Source of the DNA: Ruminococcus sp.
GTDB lineage: Bacteria > Bacillota > Clostridia > Oscillospirales > Ruminococcaceae
DNA: 64,000 nt
NCBI GenBank assembly: GCA_017620025.1
Contig: JAFZRF010000003.1
Span: 62,001-126,000, forward strand
Direction: 5' to 3'
Shown: one piece after another, positions 25,050-34,138 of the stretch
Numbering within the stretch: position 1 is the stretch's first letter
How the letters are laid out: the number at the start of each line of letters is the position of its first letter
The notes under the pieces: generated by a model
What the model was told of the DNA's origin: nothing
Database searches by the model: none
The model's input: the letters and a program-made list of their open reading frames with translations, nothing else
Translations under genes and position numbers: made by a program

Positions 25050-25877
25050 ATGTTACAGGACATAGCTCCTCACAGATTTGACAACAGCTATTCACCGGAT
25101 CATAAGCCGGGCAGGGAAGATACAGTGCTGCATTTCAGGGCAGGTGCGGTCCTCTGTGATACAGAGCAGGAAGCGCTGTTCCCGTTGTACAGTGACTATG
25201 ACTCTCCCGAGCTTGTGGTCTACCTCTTCTCTGTAGATGACAGGCGTTACTTCCTGATACTTGATGAAAACGCATCAGCCGAAGAGAATTTCAGCTATGT
25301 AGACGTAAAGAAACTGCGCTGGTCGCCGGAGATATCCGGAGAGAAGGTCTTCATAGCGTTTACGGCTCTTCATCTCTGGAACTGGTACACCAATAACCGC
25401 TGCTGCGGTCACTGCGGCGGCAAGACCATCCCGGACCTGAGTGAGAGAGCGCTTCTGTGTACAAGCTGCTGCCGTGTGATATATCCGAGGATAAACCCTG
25501 CCGTTATAGTAGGTGTAAGGGATGACGACAAGATACTGATAACAAGGTATGCCGAAAACAGGGGATACCGTCATGATGCCCTTGTGGCCGGCTTTACTGA
25601 GATAGGTGAGACCTTTGAAGAGACTGTCCGCCGTGAGGTCATGGAGGAGGTCGGACTCAGGGTAAAGAATATATCGTACTACGCCTCACAGCCATGGGGA
25701 TTCTCCGGAGGAATACTTGCCGGCTTCTTCTGTGATGTGGACGGAAACTCAGAGGTAAAGCTTGACGAGACCGAGCTCAGCGTAGCACATTGGGTACCCC
25801 GTGATGAAATAACCGGACAGCCGGACGGCTACAGCCTTACACACGATATGATGATGCACTTCAAGAACAATAAATGA
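25050..25877 (+). CDS. NudC-like Nudix hydrolase (NAD+ diphosphatase / RNA deNADding family)
   Basis: 275 residues. A zinc ribbon (CGHCGG and CTSCC, ~122-142) precedes the Nudix domain, in which the box GFTEIGETFEETVRREVMEE matches GX5EX7REUXEEXGU. NudC enzymes carry SQPWPFPxS after the box; here it reads SQPWGFSGG, so the signature is only partly kept. It is probably still an NAD(H) or capped-RNA pyrophosphatase. The start follows AAGGAAGG. The stop is followed at once by a terminator. Confidence 0.88.
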   Translation: MLQDIAPHRFDNSYSPDHKPGREDTVLHFRAGAVLCDTEQEALFPLYSDYDSPELVVYLFSVDDRRYFLILDENASAEENFSYVDVKKLRWSPEISGEKVFIAFTALHLWNWYTNNRCCGHCGGKTIPDLSERALLCTSCCRVIYPRINPAVIVGVRDDDKILITRYAENRGYRHDALVAGFTEIGETFEETVRREVMEEVGLRVKNISYYASQPWGFSGGILAGFFCDVDGNSEVKLDETELSVAHWVPRDEITGQPDGYSLTHDMMMHFKNNK

Positions 25878-25883
25878 CAGAAA

Positions 25884-25916
25884 GCCCGTGAACGCAATTC
25901 GCTCACGGGCTTTTCA
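25884..25916 (+). terminator. Terminator after Nudix gene
   Basis: An 8-bp stem (25884-25891 with 25903-25910), then TTTTCAGTTT. Confidence 0.82.
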
Positions 25917-25919
25917 GTT

Positions 25920-26096
25920 TGGGATTCTAAAGGGGCGCGCCCCTTTAGCGGAGTCCAGAGGCAGCGCCTCTGGCAGGGTGTGGGACAGCGTCCCGCATTA
26001 TCCGCAGGGCGCTTCGCAAGGGGTGAATTCCCAAACAGTCCGGGGGACTGTTTGGGAAGAGGGGACGCCTTGCAAGTGAAGGCGTCCCCTGATAAA
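25920..26096. repeat. Hairpin-mosaic intergenic repeat, copy B
   Basis: It has the same module order as copy A at 7328-7561 but lacks two hairpins of A (those at 7391-7427). Stems: CTAAAGGGG/CCCCTTTAG near the left end, CCAGAGGC/GCCTCTGG, GGGAC/GTCCC, a 14-bp stem (26028-26041 with 26045-26058) and an 11-bp stem (26061-26071 with 26079-26089). The 14-bp stem differs from A by a paired change (A-T to C-G), and loops differ (AGC for AGA), so pairing is kept while sequence drifts. It lies between two terminators, outside any gene. Confidence 0.85.
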
Positions 26097-26129
26097 CCCG
26101 CATCATCTGCATGATCCATATACAAAAAA

Positions 26130-26161
26130 ACAAACTGCTGAACACACGGACAGCAGTTTGT
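26130..26161 (-). terminator. Terminator of the sugar ABC operon
   Basis: An 11-bp perfect stem (26130-26140 with 26151-26161). On the minus strand it is followed by TTTTTTTG. T's also follow on the plus strand. Confidence 0.83.
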
Positions 26162-26193
26162 TTTATATTTAAGGGGGTGAAAGTGTTCTTTGT

Positions 26194-27042
26194 TTAGCCC
26201 TTTACGCCGCCGAGTGCAACACCTGCAATGATGTACTTTGAAAGCAGGAAGTAGATGCATAGCAGCGGTATGACTGTCAGGAACAGTGCGAGGTAAACAG
26301 CACCGTATTCCGTTTTGTACGTATCACCGTTCAGGAGCGCGACCATCATAGGCAGCGTATACAGCTTGTTCTTGTTGATAAGGATCGAAGGCATGAACAG
26401 CTGGTTCCAGCTCGTTACGAACGAGAAGATAGCCTGTGTAGCCATAGCCGGCATCATCATCGGGAGTACGATCTGATTGAAGATACGGAATTCGCCTGCG
26501 CCGTCTATACGTGCTGACTGAAGAATCTCCATGGGAAGTGAAGGAATCATGTATTGCCTCATGAAGAATACCGTAGCCGGAGCAGCGATAGAGGGAAGGA
26601 TAAGTGCGAGGAAGTTGTTTGTCATACCGATCTTGTACATAAACTGATAGAAACCGATCGAAATAACCTGAGCAGGAATCATCAGGATGGCCATGATAAC
26701 GGTAAAGAACGGCTTTCTGGCCTTCCAGTCGTAAGCAACAAGAGCAAATGCAGTCATGGTTGAGAAGTATACCGCACAGAATGTTGAACCGACTGAAATG
26801 ATCAGAGAGTTGATAAATCCTCTGAAAGGATCAAAGGTCTTCGAAGTAAGTACTTTGAAGTTGTTCGCAAAGTAATGCGAGGGGATAAGTGAGATAGCGT
26901 GCTGCTGTATCTGGTTTGTACTTCTTGTCGAGTTTATTATCATGATAACAAACGGGAACAAGCTGAGTATCGTAAGGAAGACACAGAAGGTATAAGCTAC
27001 TATCTTAAAAGGGGTGTTAGTTTTTTTATTCTGTACAGACAT
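26194..27042 (-). CDS. Sugar ABC transporter permease (MalG/CUT1 type)
   Basis: 282 residues, six membrane helices. The EAA loop (SARIDGAGEFRIFNQIVLPMM) contacts the ATPase. CUT1 transporters import oligosaccharides. No ATPase gene is present in this operon, as is common in clostridia, where one shared MsmK-like ATPase serves several systems. It overlaps the upstream permease stop. Confidence 0.93.
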   Translation of the reverse strand: MSVQNKKTNTPFKIVAYTFCVFLTILSLFPFVIMIINSTRSTNQIQQHAISLIPSHYFANNFKVLTSKTFDPFRGFINSLIISVGSTFCAVYFSTMTAFALVAYDWKARKPFFTVIMAILMIPAQVISIGFYQFMYKIGMTNNFLALILPSIAAPATVFFMRQYMIPSLPMEILQSARIDGAGEFRIFNQIVLPMMMPAMATQAIFSFVTSWNQLFMPSILINKNKLYTLPMMVALLNGDTYKTEYGAVYLALFLTVIPLLCIYFLLSKYIIAGVALGGVKG

Positions 27043-28016
27043 CAGAAAAAGCTCCTTTCTGCACGACGTGCTGCCTTACGGGCGAGCTTCTTCTCTTTTT
27101 CGAGTTTAGCTTCGTCCTTGTCACGCATGATCCAGAACAATATAGCTGAGCAGACACAGATGATAAGGAACATTATCATACTTGCAGCTGCGGCTTTATT
27201 GTAGATGTAGCTTCCGGAGAATGCCTGTTGCTGAATGAATACGCTTGTGGTCAGTGTAGCCTTATCGGGACCACCGTCCTGATAGAGCTTGGGGATATCA
27301 TACATATTAAGACCGCCGACAAGACTTGTTACCAGAGTATAAAGGAGAACAGTCTTGAGGTTGGGTATTGTGATCTTGAAGAATGTCTGGACTCCGTTTG
27401 CACCGTCGATCTCAGCAGCCTCATAGATATCAGGGCTGATACCGAGAACACCGGAGATAAGAACGATCATTGTGTTGCCGTACCATGTCCAGAACTGGAT
27501 AAAGGCAACGATCAGCTTGGCTGCTGTCTTGTCAACTGTGAAGTTGTAAGAAGCCTCTCTGATACCTGTGGTTACCAGAAGGTCATTGATAGGTCCCATA
27601 GGATAGCCGAACAGTGTTCTGAAAAGAACGGCAACAGTAGCAGCTGTTATGATATTCGGCATATAGAATACTACCTTGAAGAAGCCCTTACCTTTGAGAT
27701 CATTGGAATGTGAGGTAAACCAGGCTGTAAGAAGAAGTGCTATAGTGATCTGGGGAATGAAGTTTATGATCCAGATGATTACAGTATTCTTGAGGGATAC
27801 TTTGAATGAATTGTTTTTGAGTACCTCTCTGAAGTTGTCGAGAGGATTTTCGAGAATGTGCCATTCGGTGTTACCGAAACCTTTACAGTCGGTGAAACCG
27901 AGAACACAGGTGTAAAGAGTAGGGTAAAGCCAGAAAATAAGGAAAATGATTATAAACGGCAGGCTGAAAAGATAGCCGTACTTAGCGTAGCTTATACCCT
28001 TGAGCGGTTTTGCCAA
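27042..28016 (-). CDS. Sugar ABC transporter permease (MalF/CUT1 type)
   Basis: 324 residues, six membrane helices, with the EAA loop YEAAEIDGANGVQTFFKI. The C-terminal end is very basic (KLEKEKKLARKAARRAER). The start is TTG at 28016, preceded by AAGGAGG. It forms a heteromeric channel with the downstream permease. Confidence 0.92.
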   Translation of the reverse strand: MAKPLKGISYAKYGYLFSLPFIIIFLIFWLYPTLYTCVLGFTDCKGFGNTEWHILENPLDNFREVLKNNSFKVSLKNTVIIWIINFIPQITIALLLTAWFTSHSNDLKGKGFFKVVFYMPNIITAATVAVLFRTLFGYPMGPINDLLVTTGIREASYNFTVDKTAAKLIVAFIQFWTWYGNTMIVLISGVLGISPDIYEAAEIDGANGVQTFFKITIPNLKTVLLYTLVTSLVGGLNMYDIPKLYQDGGPDKATLTTSVFIQQQAFSGSYIYNKAAAASMIMFLIICVCSAILFWIMRDKDEAKLEKEKKLARKAARRAERSFF

Positions 28017-28049
28017 GGCGGGAACCTCCTTTGTGAGCGCTTCCGCTGG

Positions 28050-28077
28050 GGAGGGATACCTGTAAAGGTATCCCTCC
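28050..28077 (-). other. Stem-loop between binding protein and permease genes
   Basis: An 11-bp perfect stem (28050-28060 with 28067-28077), 6-nt loop and no T-run. In this position such stems usually protect the upstream binding-protein mRNA, giving more binding protein than permease. Confidence 0.6.
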
Positions 28078-28125
28078 CGGCAGAAACTGCTTATATATTA
28101 TGAAGTGTGATATCTGAGATGTCGA

Positions 28126-29547
28126 TTACTCAGCTTCGATACCGAGCTCGTCAGCAACGTCGCTCTTGAAGTCAGCGATAGCGTCATCTCTTGACTTGTT
28201 GCCTGCTGTGTACTGACGAACCTGATCACGCCACTTGGAGTTGATCTTCTCATCGTACTGAGTGAGGTTCTTACCGTTTGCAAAAGCGTTAGCCTTGATG
28301 AATACGTCGAACATATTGTCGCCGCCGAGGAAGTCGAGAGTTCCGTCGGACTTATCCATTACAACCTCAGAAGCTACGCAGTCCTTAGCGCCGCCGTCGG
28401 GATTGTATGTTCCGTTAGCCCACATGTACTGGAGGCCTGTCTCAGAAGTATCAAGAGTGATCCACTCGATGATCTTTCCAACAGCTTCCTTGTTCTCGCT
28501 GTCCTTGTTAGCAAGTACCCAAGTACCGCCCCAGAAGAAGCCTACAGGAGACTCACAGATGCCCCAGTCGCCGTATGTACCTTCGCCGACCTTCTCGCCG
28601 CCGCAGTTACCTACCATTACGTAGTTGATGAGCCAAGCAGGACCGAAGAATCCGAGGATGCCCTTGTCGCCTTCGCCCTTCATATCTGTGTACCAAGCCT
28701 CAGTCCAGTCCTGAGTATCATTGAAGTAGTTGTTGTCCTTGAGCTTCTTGGAGAGATCGAGGAAGTTCTCACGCTTCTGATCGATGTGGAGCTTGTCGTT
28801 AACGATCCAGCCAGCGTCAGAGCTGTTCTCAACAGCGTGCCAGAGGTCGCCGTCACCGGAGATGATGCCGTAGCCCTTACCCTTGAGCTCCTCAGCTGCA
28901 TCGAAGAACTTATCCCAGTTGCCTGAGCCGCCGCCGATAGCCTTTGAAACTGTAGCAGAATCATCACTGCCCCAAACATCCTTAGCGATGCTGCGACGAT
29001 ACATGAAAGCACCGCCTGTAGCCTGATATCCGAGACCTACAACGTCGCCGCTGGGGTTAGTACCGATATCAACGGAGTACTGAGCGATCTTAGCGTCCTT
29101 GATCTTAGCGTCAACGTCGATGCCGAGATCCTTGTAAGGAGCAGCATAAGAAGAAGCAACACCCTGTGTATACTTCAGAACGAATGCAGACTCAGCGCAG
29201 TAGAGATCGGGAGCGTCCTTGCCGCCTGCAGAAAGTGCCTGGTCAAGAGCAGGCTGATACTCACCGTTAGTTGTGTTAACGATAGTAACGTCTGTCTCGT
29301 ACTGAGCAGCAAAGTCAGGATTCAGGCTCATGAACTTGTCGATCATGCCGGGAACTTCGTCTGTGAAAGCGTAGATCTTGAGAGTTGTCTTCTTGCCGTC
29401 CTTGGGCTTCTCAGCCTCAGATGACTTGTTATCATCCTGGCTTGCAGGTGTAGAAGCGGGCTCCTGTGTGCCGGGATCTGTCTTGCCGCAGGCTGTCATT
29501 GAAGCGAGCAGTGCGAGTGCGCAAATGGTTGAAAATACCTTTTTCAT
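28126..29547 (-). CDS. Extracellular sugar-binding lipoprotein of ABC transporter
   Basis: 473 residues. A lipoprotein signal with MTAC box (Cys20), a Ser/Glu-rich spacer, then a family-1 solute-binding fold starting KTTLKIYAFTDEVPGMIDKF. The ligand is probably an oligosaccharide released from plant cell wall, judging from the adjacent GH3 enzyme. GGAGG lies upstream of the start. A short hairpin in the 54-nt gap from GH3 may weaken read-through. First of the three transporter genes. Confidence 0.92.
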   Translation of the reverse strand: MKKVFSTICALALLASMTACGKTDPGTQEPASTPASQDDNKSSEAEKPKDGKKTTLKIYAFTDEVPGMIDKFMSLNPDFAAQYETDVTIVNTTNGEYQPALDQALSAGGKDAPDLYCAESAFVLKYTQGVASSYAAPYKDLGIDVDAKIKDAKIAQYSVDIGTNPSGDVVGLGYQATGGAFMYRRSIAKDVWGSDDSATVSKAIGGGSGNWDKFFDAAEELKGKGYGIISGDGDLWHAVENSSDAGWIVNDKLHIDQKRENFLDLSKKLKDNNYFNDTQDWTEAWYTDMKGEGDKGILGFFGPAWLINYVMVGNCGGEKVGEGTYGDWGICESPVGFFWGGTWVLANKDSENKEAVGKIIEWITLDTSETGLQYMWANGTYNPDGGAKDCVASEVVMDKSDGTLDFLGGDNMFDVFIKANAFANGKNLTQYDEKINSKWRDQVRQYTAGNKSRDDAIADFKSDVADELGIEAE

Positions 29548-29601
29548 TTTACATAACCTCCATAAAATGATATGTTCATATTTAAGCAGCTTGGCTGCTT
29601 T

Positions 29602-31689
29602 TTAGCGGTTTATAGTTACCTTGAGGCACTCCTTGCCGTTGAGCTTACAGCTCAGTGCGTCCGGCTGGGAGGTGCCGGCATAGAGTGTGAATTCTCCGCT
29701 CTTTACGGATCTTACACCCTGTGCATCAACTGTTGTGAAAGCGCTTTCCGGGATCTTTACCTCCACGGTGATGCTTTCGCCCTTTTCCAGTGATACTCTC
29801 CTGAAACCACAGAGACTGTGATTCGGGACAGCGTCCTCACTGTAGCTCTTGATGTAGAACTGAACCACATCCTCAGCGGCAGAGCTTCCGCTGTTGGTAA
29901 CAGTTACGGAAGCGATTCCGTCAGAGAACTTCAGATCAGAGCAGTTTATATCTGAATATGTAAGACCGAAGCCGAAGGGATAAAGAACATTATCCTCGTC
30001 GTATCTTACATAACGATATGTACGGTTTACCATGCTGTAGTCGGTGAATTCCGGAAGGAGCGAAGCGTCCTTGTAGAAGGTGACGGGAAGCTTTCCGGAG
30101 GGAGAGGTCTTTCCGAAGAGGATATTGGCAAGTGCCTTGCCTCCTGCCTGACCGGGATACCATGCATGGATGAGTGCATCGCAGTCAGCCTCGACATTTA
30201 TCGCACTGCCTGCGGCGGTAACGATGATTACGGGCTTTCCGACTGCCATTACGGCTTTAACGAGCTTTCTCTGAGCCTCGGGGAGCCTGAGATCGTTCTT
30301 GTCTCCGGAGGAGAACTCGTTTCCGGTATCTCCCTCTTCGCCCTCGATGCCTGCGTCAAGTCCTACACAGAGGATAACGACATCGGAATGCTCAGCTACT
30401 ATCTCAGCCTCAGCGATCCTGTCATCAGCCATACCGAGATTCATTACACGGTCTTTATAGAGATGACTTCCGACTGAGGTGTAGACCTTTCCGTCAAATT
30501 CGTCCTGTATGCCTTCGAGGAAGGTGATATACCTGTCTGCTGTGCCGTTGTAGTTGCCCTCGAGAGCAGCACGGCTGTCGGCATTGGGACCGATAACTCC
30601 GATAGACTTGATCTTGTTCCTGTCAAGCGGGAGTATACCGTTGTTTTTCAGCATTACCATCGATCTCTCAGCACACTTCAGAGCGTACTCAACGTGCTCC
30701 TTGCATGATACGATGGAATAATCAAGTCCGTCGTACTCCGTACCGCCGTCGAACATTCCGAGACGTACTCTTGTTCGCATCAGCTTGATGCAGGCGTTCC
30801 TGATATCTTCCTCTGAGATGAGCCCTTCGTTGTAAGCGATGAGCAGATGGATATATGTATTGCCGCAGTTGAGATCGCAGCCGGCCTTGAGGGCCATGGC
30901 AGCTGATTCCGGTGCGGTCTTGGTTACGTGGTGACTTGTGTGGAAATCACGGATGGCCCAGCAGTCTGAAACGAAGTGTCCGTCGAATCCCCATTCCTTA
31001 AGCTTTTCCATAAGGAAGGTATTCGCACAGGCAGGTTCTCCGTTGACCCTGTTGTATGCTCCCATGACGCTCTCGACCCTGGCTTCCTTTACAAGAGCCT
31101 CGAAAGCGGGAATGTAAGTCTCTTCCATATCCTTCGGGGAAGCAACGGCATCGAATTCGTGCCTTACTGCTTCGGGTCCGCTGTGGACTGCGAAGTGCTT
31201 TGCACAGGCAGCAGCCTTGAGGACTTCCTTGTCTCCCTGGATTCCCTTTACGAATGATACGCCGAGTCTTGCAGTCAGGAACGGATCTTCACCGTAGGTC
31301 TCCTGACCTCTGCCCCAGCGGGGATCACGGAAGATGTTTATATTGGGTGACCAGAGTGTCAGACCTTTGTATATATCCCTGTCTTCGTGTGCTGAATACT
31401 CATTGTACTTTGCACGCGCTTCGTCAGAGATGATATCACCTATCTTGAACATGGCCTCTTCATCGAACATTGCAGCCAGACCGATCGCCTGAGGGAACAT
31501 GGTAGCTGTACCTGCTCTTGCAACGCCGTGAAGGCCTTCGCTCCACCAGTTGTATGCGGGAATATCAAATCCGGGCACTGCGGGTGCATCATATCTGAGC
31601 TGGGAAGCCTGTTCCTCAAGGGAAAGGCGGTCAGTCAGATCAGTCGCACGCTCGAGCGCCGTGAGCGACTTGTCTTTATATCTTTCCAA
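29602..31689 (-). CDS. Cytoplasmic GH3 beta-xylosidase/beta-glucosidase
   Basis: 695 residues and no signal peptide, so it acts inside the cell. The nucleophile is Asp242 in FVSDCWAI. The KHFAVHSGPE block (164-173) is typical of the GH3 group with xylosidases. A C-terminal FnIII-like domain (~580-690) is present. Start is TTG at 31689 with AAGGAG 7 nt upstream; the open frame reaches 31725 but without a site. It should split oligosaccharides brought in by the neighbouring transporter. Whether xylo- or gluco-oligosaccharides are preferred is not decided. Confidence 0.9.
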   Translation of the reverse strand: MERYKDKSLTALERATDLTDRLSLEEQASQLRYDAPAVPGFDIPAYNWWSEGLHGVARAGTATMFPQAIGLAAMFDEEAMFKIGDIISDEARAKYNEYSAHEDRDIYKGLTLWSPNINIFRDPRWGRGQETYGEDPFLTARLGVSFVKGIQGDKEVLKAAACAKHFAVHSGPEAVRHEFDAVASPKDMEETYIPAFEALVKEARVESVMGAYNRVNGEPACANTFLMEKLKEWGFDGHFVSDCWAIRDFHTSHHVTKTAPESAAMALKAGCDLNCGNTYIHLLIAYNEGLISEEDIRNACIKLMRTRVRLGMFDGGTEYDGLDYSIVSCKEHVEYALKCAERSMVMLKNNGILPLDRNKIKSIGVIGPNADSRAALEGNYNGTADRYITFLEGIQDEFDGKVYTSVGSHLYKDRVMNLGMADDRIAEAEIVAEHSDVVILCVGLDAGIEGEEGDTGNEFSSGDKNDLRLPEAQRKLVKAVMAVGKPVIIVTAAGSAINVEADCDALIHAWYPGQAGGKALANILFGKTSPSGKLPVTFYKDASLLPEFTDYSMVNRTYRYVRYDEDNVLYPFGFGLTYSDINCSDLKFSDGIASVTVTNSGSSAAEDVVQFYIKSYSEDAVPNHSLCGFRRVSLEKGESITVEVKIPESAFTTVDAQGVRSVKSGEFTLYAGTSQPDALSCKLNGKECLKVTINR

Positions 31690-31711
31690 GCGAATTCTCC
31701 TTTCGGGCCTA

Positions 31712-32605
31712 TCAGCTGAGCTCACTGATATAGCCTTTTATCACGGATTCCGCATCGCCGTCTGTGCGGATAAGCTCCCATTTTTCCTTAATGACAGCTG
31801 TCTCGCCGGGCTGATACTTCTTCATCTCACCGAGGATCTCACATTCAAGGAAGAGATCGTTGGTGTAGGTCTCGAAGTTGCAGCAGAAATCCGGATAAAC
31901 TATATTCTTGTAGCCGTCAAACGACTTGCGGAGGATCATATCGTTCTGTACGTATACGACCTGACCGCCTGTGACATTGAATCCGGCTTTGAAAGCTTTG
32001 TTATTTGACGGGTCATGCTTCAGTACTGCGTATTTGTCGCAGAGAGTGAAACGCTCGTCCTTTATGTCAGAGTAACTCCACAGGGCCATCGTCCTGTTGG
32101 GGAGAAAACCGTTGTCGTCAGTGCAAAGGGGAATGATCTCTGTACCGCCGCCTGCAAGACCTGTTATTGACCATGGTGCGAAATCGGCGGGCTTGCCGGA
32201 GCAGTTGGTGATCCTGTTCTCGATATAAACCGTATTGTTTTCATCCATCATGCAAACGAGACTGAACTGTTTGCCAAAGGCTGTCTTTTCGGGAGTCAGC
32301 GTAAGCTTCGAGCCGTCATATTCAACGTTGACCTTTGTATTATCCGGGAAATATGTTTCCGGCATCTTTTCCGGTGCGCACCATATGCGGTGACCGCCGT
32401 ATGCGTACCATACTCCGTAGCCTTTGTTAATTTCGTAGAAGTTTCTTTCGGTATCCTCGAAGAGTATATTGCTGCCCTTGCTGAATCCGAAGAAAACTAT
32501 CCTCGGGCCGACATCAACCGTCACAAGCATCTTGATGTTGCCGTTTTCGAGGCATATACAGCGTCCGTAATTACTGTAGTTTATCTCATAACATTTTACT
32601 TTCAT
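31712..32605 (-). CDS. Aldose-epimerase-like (DUF4380-type) protein
   Basis: 297 residues, soluble beta-sandwich pattern as in galactose mutarotase-like proteins (RIVFFGFSKGSNILFE, GGHRIWCAPE, FAPWSITGLAGGG). The His-Arg in GGHR matches the substrate-binding position in the fold. It likely interconverts anomers of, or binds, a sugar. First gene of the operon; its end lies just before the GH3 start. Confidence 0.75.
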   Translation of the reverse strand: MKVKCYEINYSNYGRCICLENGNIKMLVTVDVGPRIVFFGFSKGSNILFEDTERNFYEINKGYGVWYAYGGHRIWCAPEKMPETYFPDNTKVNVEYDGSKLTLTPEKTAFGKQFSLVCMMDENNTVYIENRITNCSGKPADFAPWSITGLAGGGTEIIPLCTDDNGFLPNRTMALWSYSDIKDERFTLCDKYAVLKHDPSNNKAFKAGFNVTGGQVVYVQNDMILRKSFDGYKNIVYPDFCCNFETYTNDLFLECEILGEMKKYQPGETAVIKEKWELIRTDGDAESVIKGYISELS

Positions 32606-32730
32606 AATATGATATGCCCCTCTCGTAAATCACTACAATAATTATATAACTTTGTCACATATTATACTAACCAAAAATTGCGGGGCGTAAATCAAATATT
32701 GCTGAAAATGCACAAAATATTCAAACGCTC

Positions 32731-32760
32731 TTTACAATAATTATCTGTTTGGTGTATAAT
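32731..32760 (+). promoter_or_regulatory. SigA promoter of the AraC-type regulator
   Basis: TTTACA at 32731-32736, 18-nt spacer, TATAAT at 32755-32760. The divergent operon start is at 32605, and both share a ~280-nt AT-rich region where the regulator may bind. No clear minus-strand promoter is seen, which fits activator dependence. Confidence 0.68.
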
Positions 32761-32888
32761 ATGCTTGAAGGATACACTATTATTTATGGATTATTTCCAA
32801 GAGGCAGCGTATTTTTCGATGTTTTACACAGAACAATAATTGAAAATCAAAGTTTTTCATCACAATAAATGGTCAGGAGGAATATGCA

Positions 32889-33749
32889 ATGATAAAAAAC
32901 CTATCGGGAGTATACGAAACGGTCGAATATGAGAACCAGCGTTTCGTAATGCTCTATGACAACGAGGAGATCGAGGAGTACCCGGTACACTGGCATAACG
33001 CCGTTGAGATCATAGTACCCCTCCAGAATGGCTTCACCGTCACATCGGGCGGAAAGGAATACCATCTTGACGAAAAGGAGATACTTATTATACCACCCGG
33101 AGAGCTTCACTCCATGCCTGCACAGGAGGGACGAAGGATCATCTTCCAGTGCGACAATGCCATGCTGAGCGGACTGCCTACGCTTGAGAACATAATGCCT
33201 GTATTCTCATCGGCTATGCACATCACTCAGGAGCTGAGCAAGGAGCTGTATGTCATCTCCCGCAAGAGCGTGCTCGATATCTATACCGAGTATTATTCCA
33301 AGTCGCCGCTTGCCGATGTACACATCTTCCTCAACCTTCTGTCGATACTGACTGCCGCAAGGGAGTATCAGCTGTCGCTTACGGAGGCTGAGAGTGCTGC
33401 GAATGCTGTAAGCACGGATGATACACGTAAGTTCAGCCTCGTTATGAAGTACATCAACCAGAACTATATGTATGAGCTTCCGCTCGAGAAGCTTGCGGAG
33501 GTCGCCGGCTACAGCAAATACCATTTCTCCCGCATCTTCAAGGAGTATAACGGTATGCCGTACATACAGTACATCAACAGCAAGCGTATCAAGGCGGCCG
33601 AGAGACTTATGGCCGATCCGTCGCTGTCTGTGACTGATATCGCAATGCAGTCGGGCTTTTCGAGTATAACAACCTTCAACCGTGTATTCCGTAAAGCCAA
33701 GGGCTGTACACCCACCGAATTCAAGAAAATGTTCAAGCTCAACGACTGA
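32889..33749 (+). CDS. AraC-family transcriptional regulator with cupin domain
   Basis: 286 residues. The N-terminal cupin (~20-95; HWHNAVEIIVPLQNGF, LIIPPGELHSM) should bind a sugar. The C-terminal AraC DNA-binding domain (~187-284) has two HTH motifs (LEKLAEVAGYSKYHFSRIF and VTDIAMQSGFSSITTFNRVF). It is divergent from the GH3-transporter operon and is its likely activator. ATG at 32889 follows AGGAGG. Confidence 0.92.
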   Translation: MIKNLSGVYETVEYENQRFVMLYDNEEIEEYPVHWHNAVEIIVPLQNGFTVTSGGKEYHLDEKEILIIPPGELHSMPAQEGRRIIFQCDNAMLSGLPTLENIMPVFSSAMHITQELSKELYVISRKSVLDIYTEYYSKSPLADVHIFLNLLSILTAAREYQLSLTEAESAANAVSTDDTRKFSLVMKYINQNYMYELPLEKLAEVAGYSKYHFSRIFKEYNGMPYIQYINSKRIKAAERLMADPSLSVTDIAMQSGFSSITTFNRVFRKAKGCTPTEFKKMFKLND

Positions 33750-34022
33750 TGCTGTAAAGATATATGTTTGCCCGGAAGTGTTATGACAAGTAATGCTCCG
33801 GGCATTACTATTATAATATATAACTGTATTTCTCCGGTACAGTGGTTTCCTGTTCATCTTTTATCCGATTATAACATATTTTATAAAGTAAATCAATGTT
33901 TTTTATAAAACTGTAACACAATTGTTACTCAACATTTATTCTGTAACCTTTTGTAATGTGATTTCGCAGTGATACCGCTGTTTATGAAATGTAAATTTTT
34001 ACGGAAAAAATCGAAAAAGCAC
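33750..34022 (+). other. AT-rich gap between araC-type gene and pgk promoter
   Basis: No gene. A weak terminator-like hairpin (33770-33776 with 33797-33803, 20-nt loop) follows the regulator. Its 3' half can instead pair as AGTAATG/CATTACT. Short repeats CTGTAAC occur nearby. Nothing else is seen. Confidence 0.5.
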
Positions 34023-34051
34023 TTGCAAATAATTCCGGAATAGTGTAAAAT
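34023..34051 (+). promoter_or_regulatory. SigA promoter of pgk
   Basis: TTGCAA at 34023-34028, 17-nt spacer, TAAAAT at 34046-34051; ~80 nt leader. Confidence 0.72.
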
Positions 34052-34138
34052 AAGTATTGAATGCTGCGGCGTACTGTTCATCGGGAACGGTCTCACCCGG
34101 CAAGCAAAAGATTTTTAATACGAAAGGATGTCATAACA

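Noticed and set aside
29736..29749. TGAAAGCGCTTTCC resembles a catabolite-responsive (cre) site
   Set aside because: It lies inside the 3' part of the GH3 coding region, where its codons are needed; no promoter follows. Chance is likelier.
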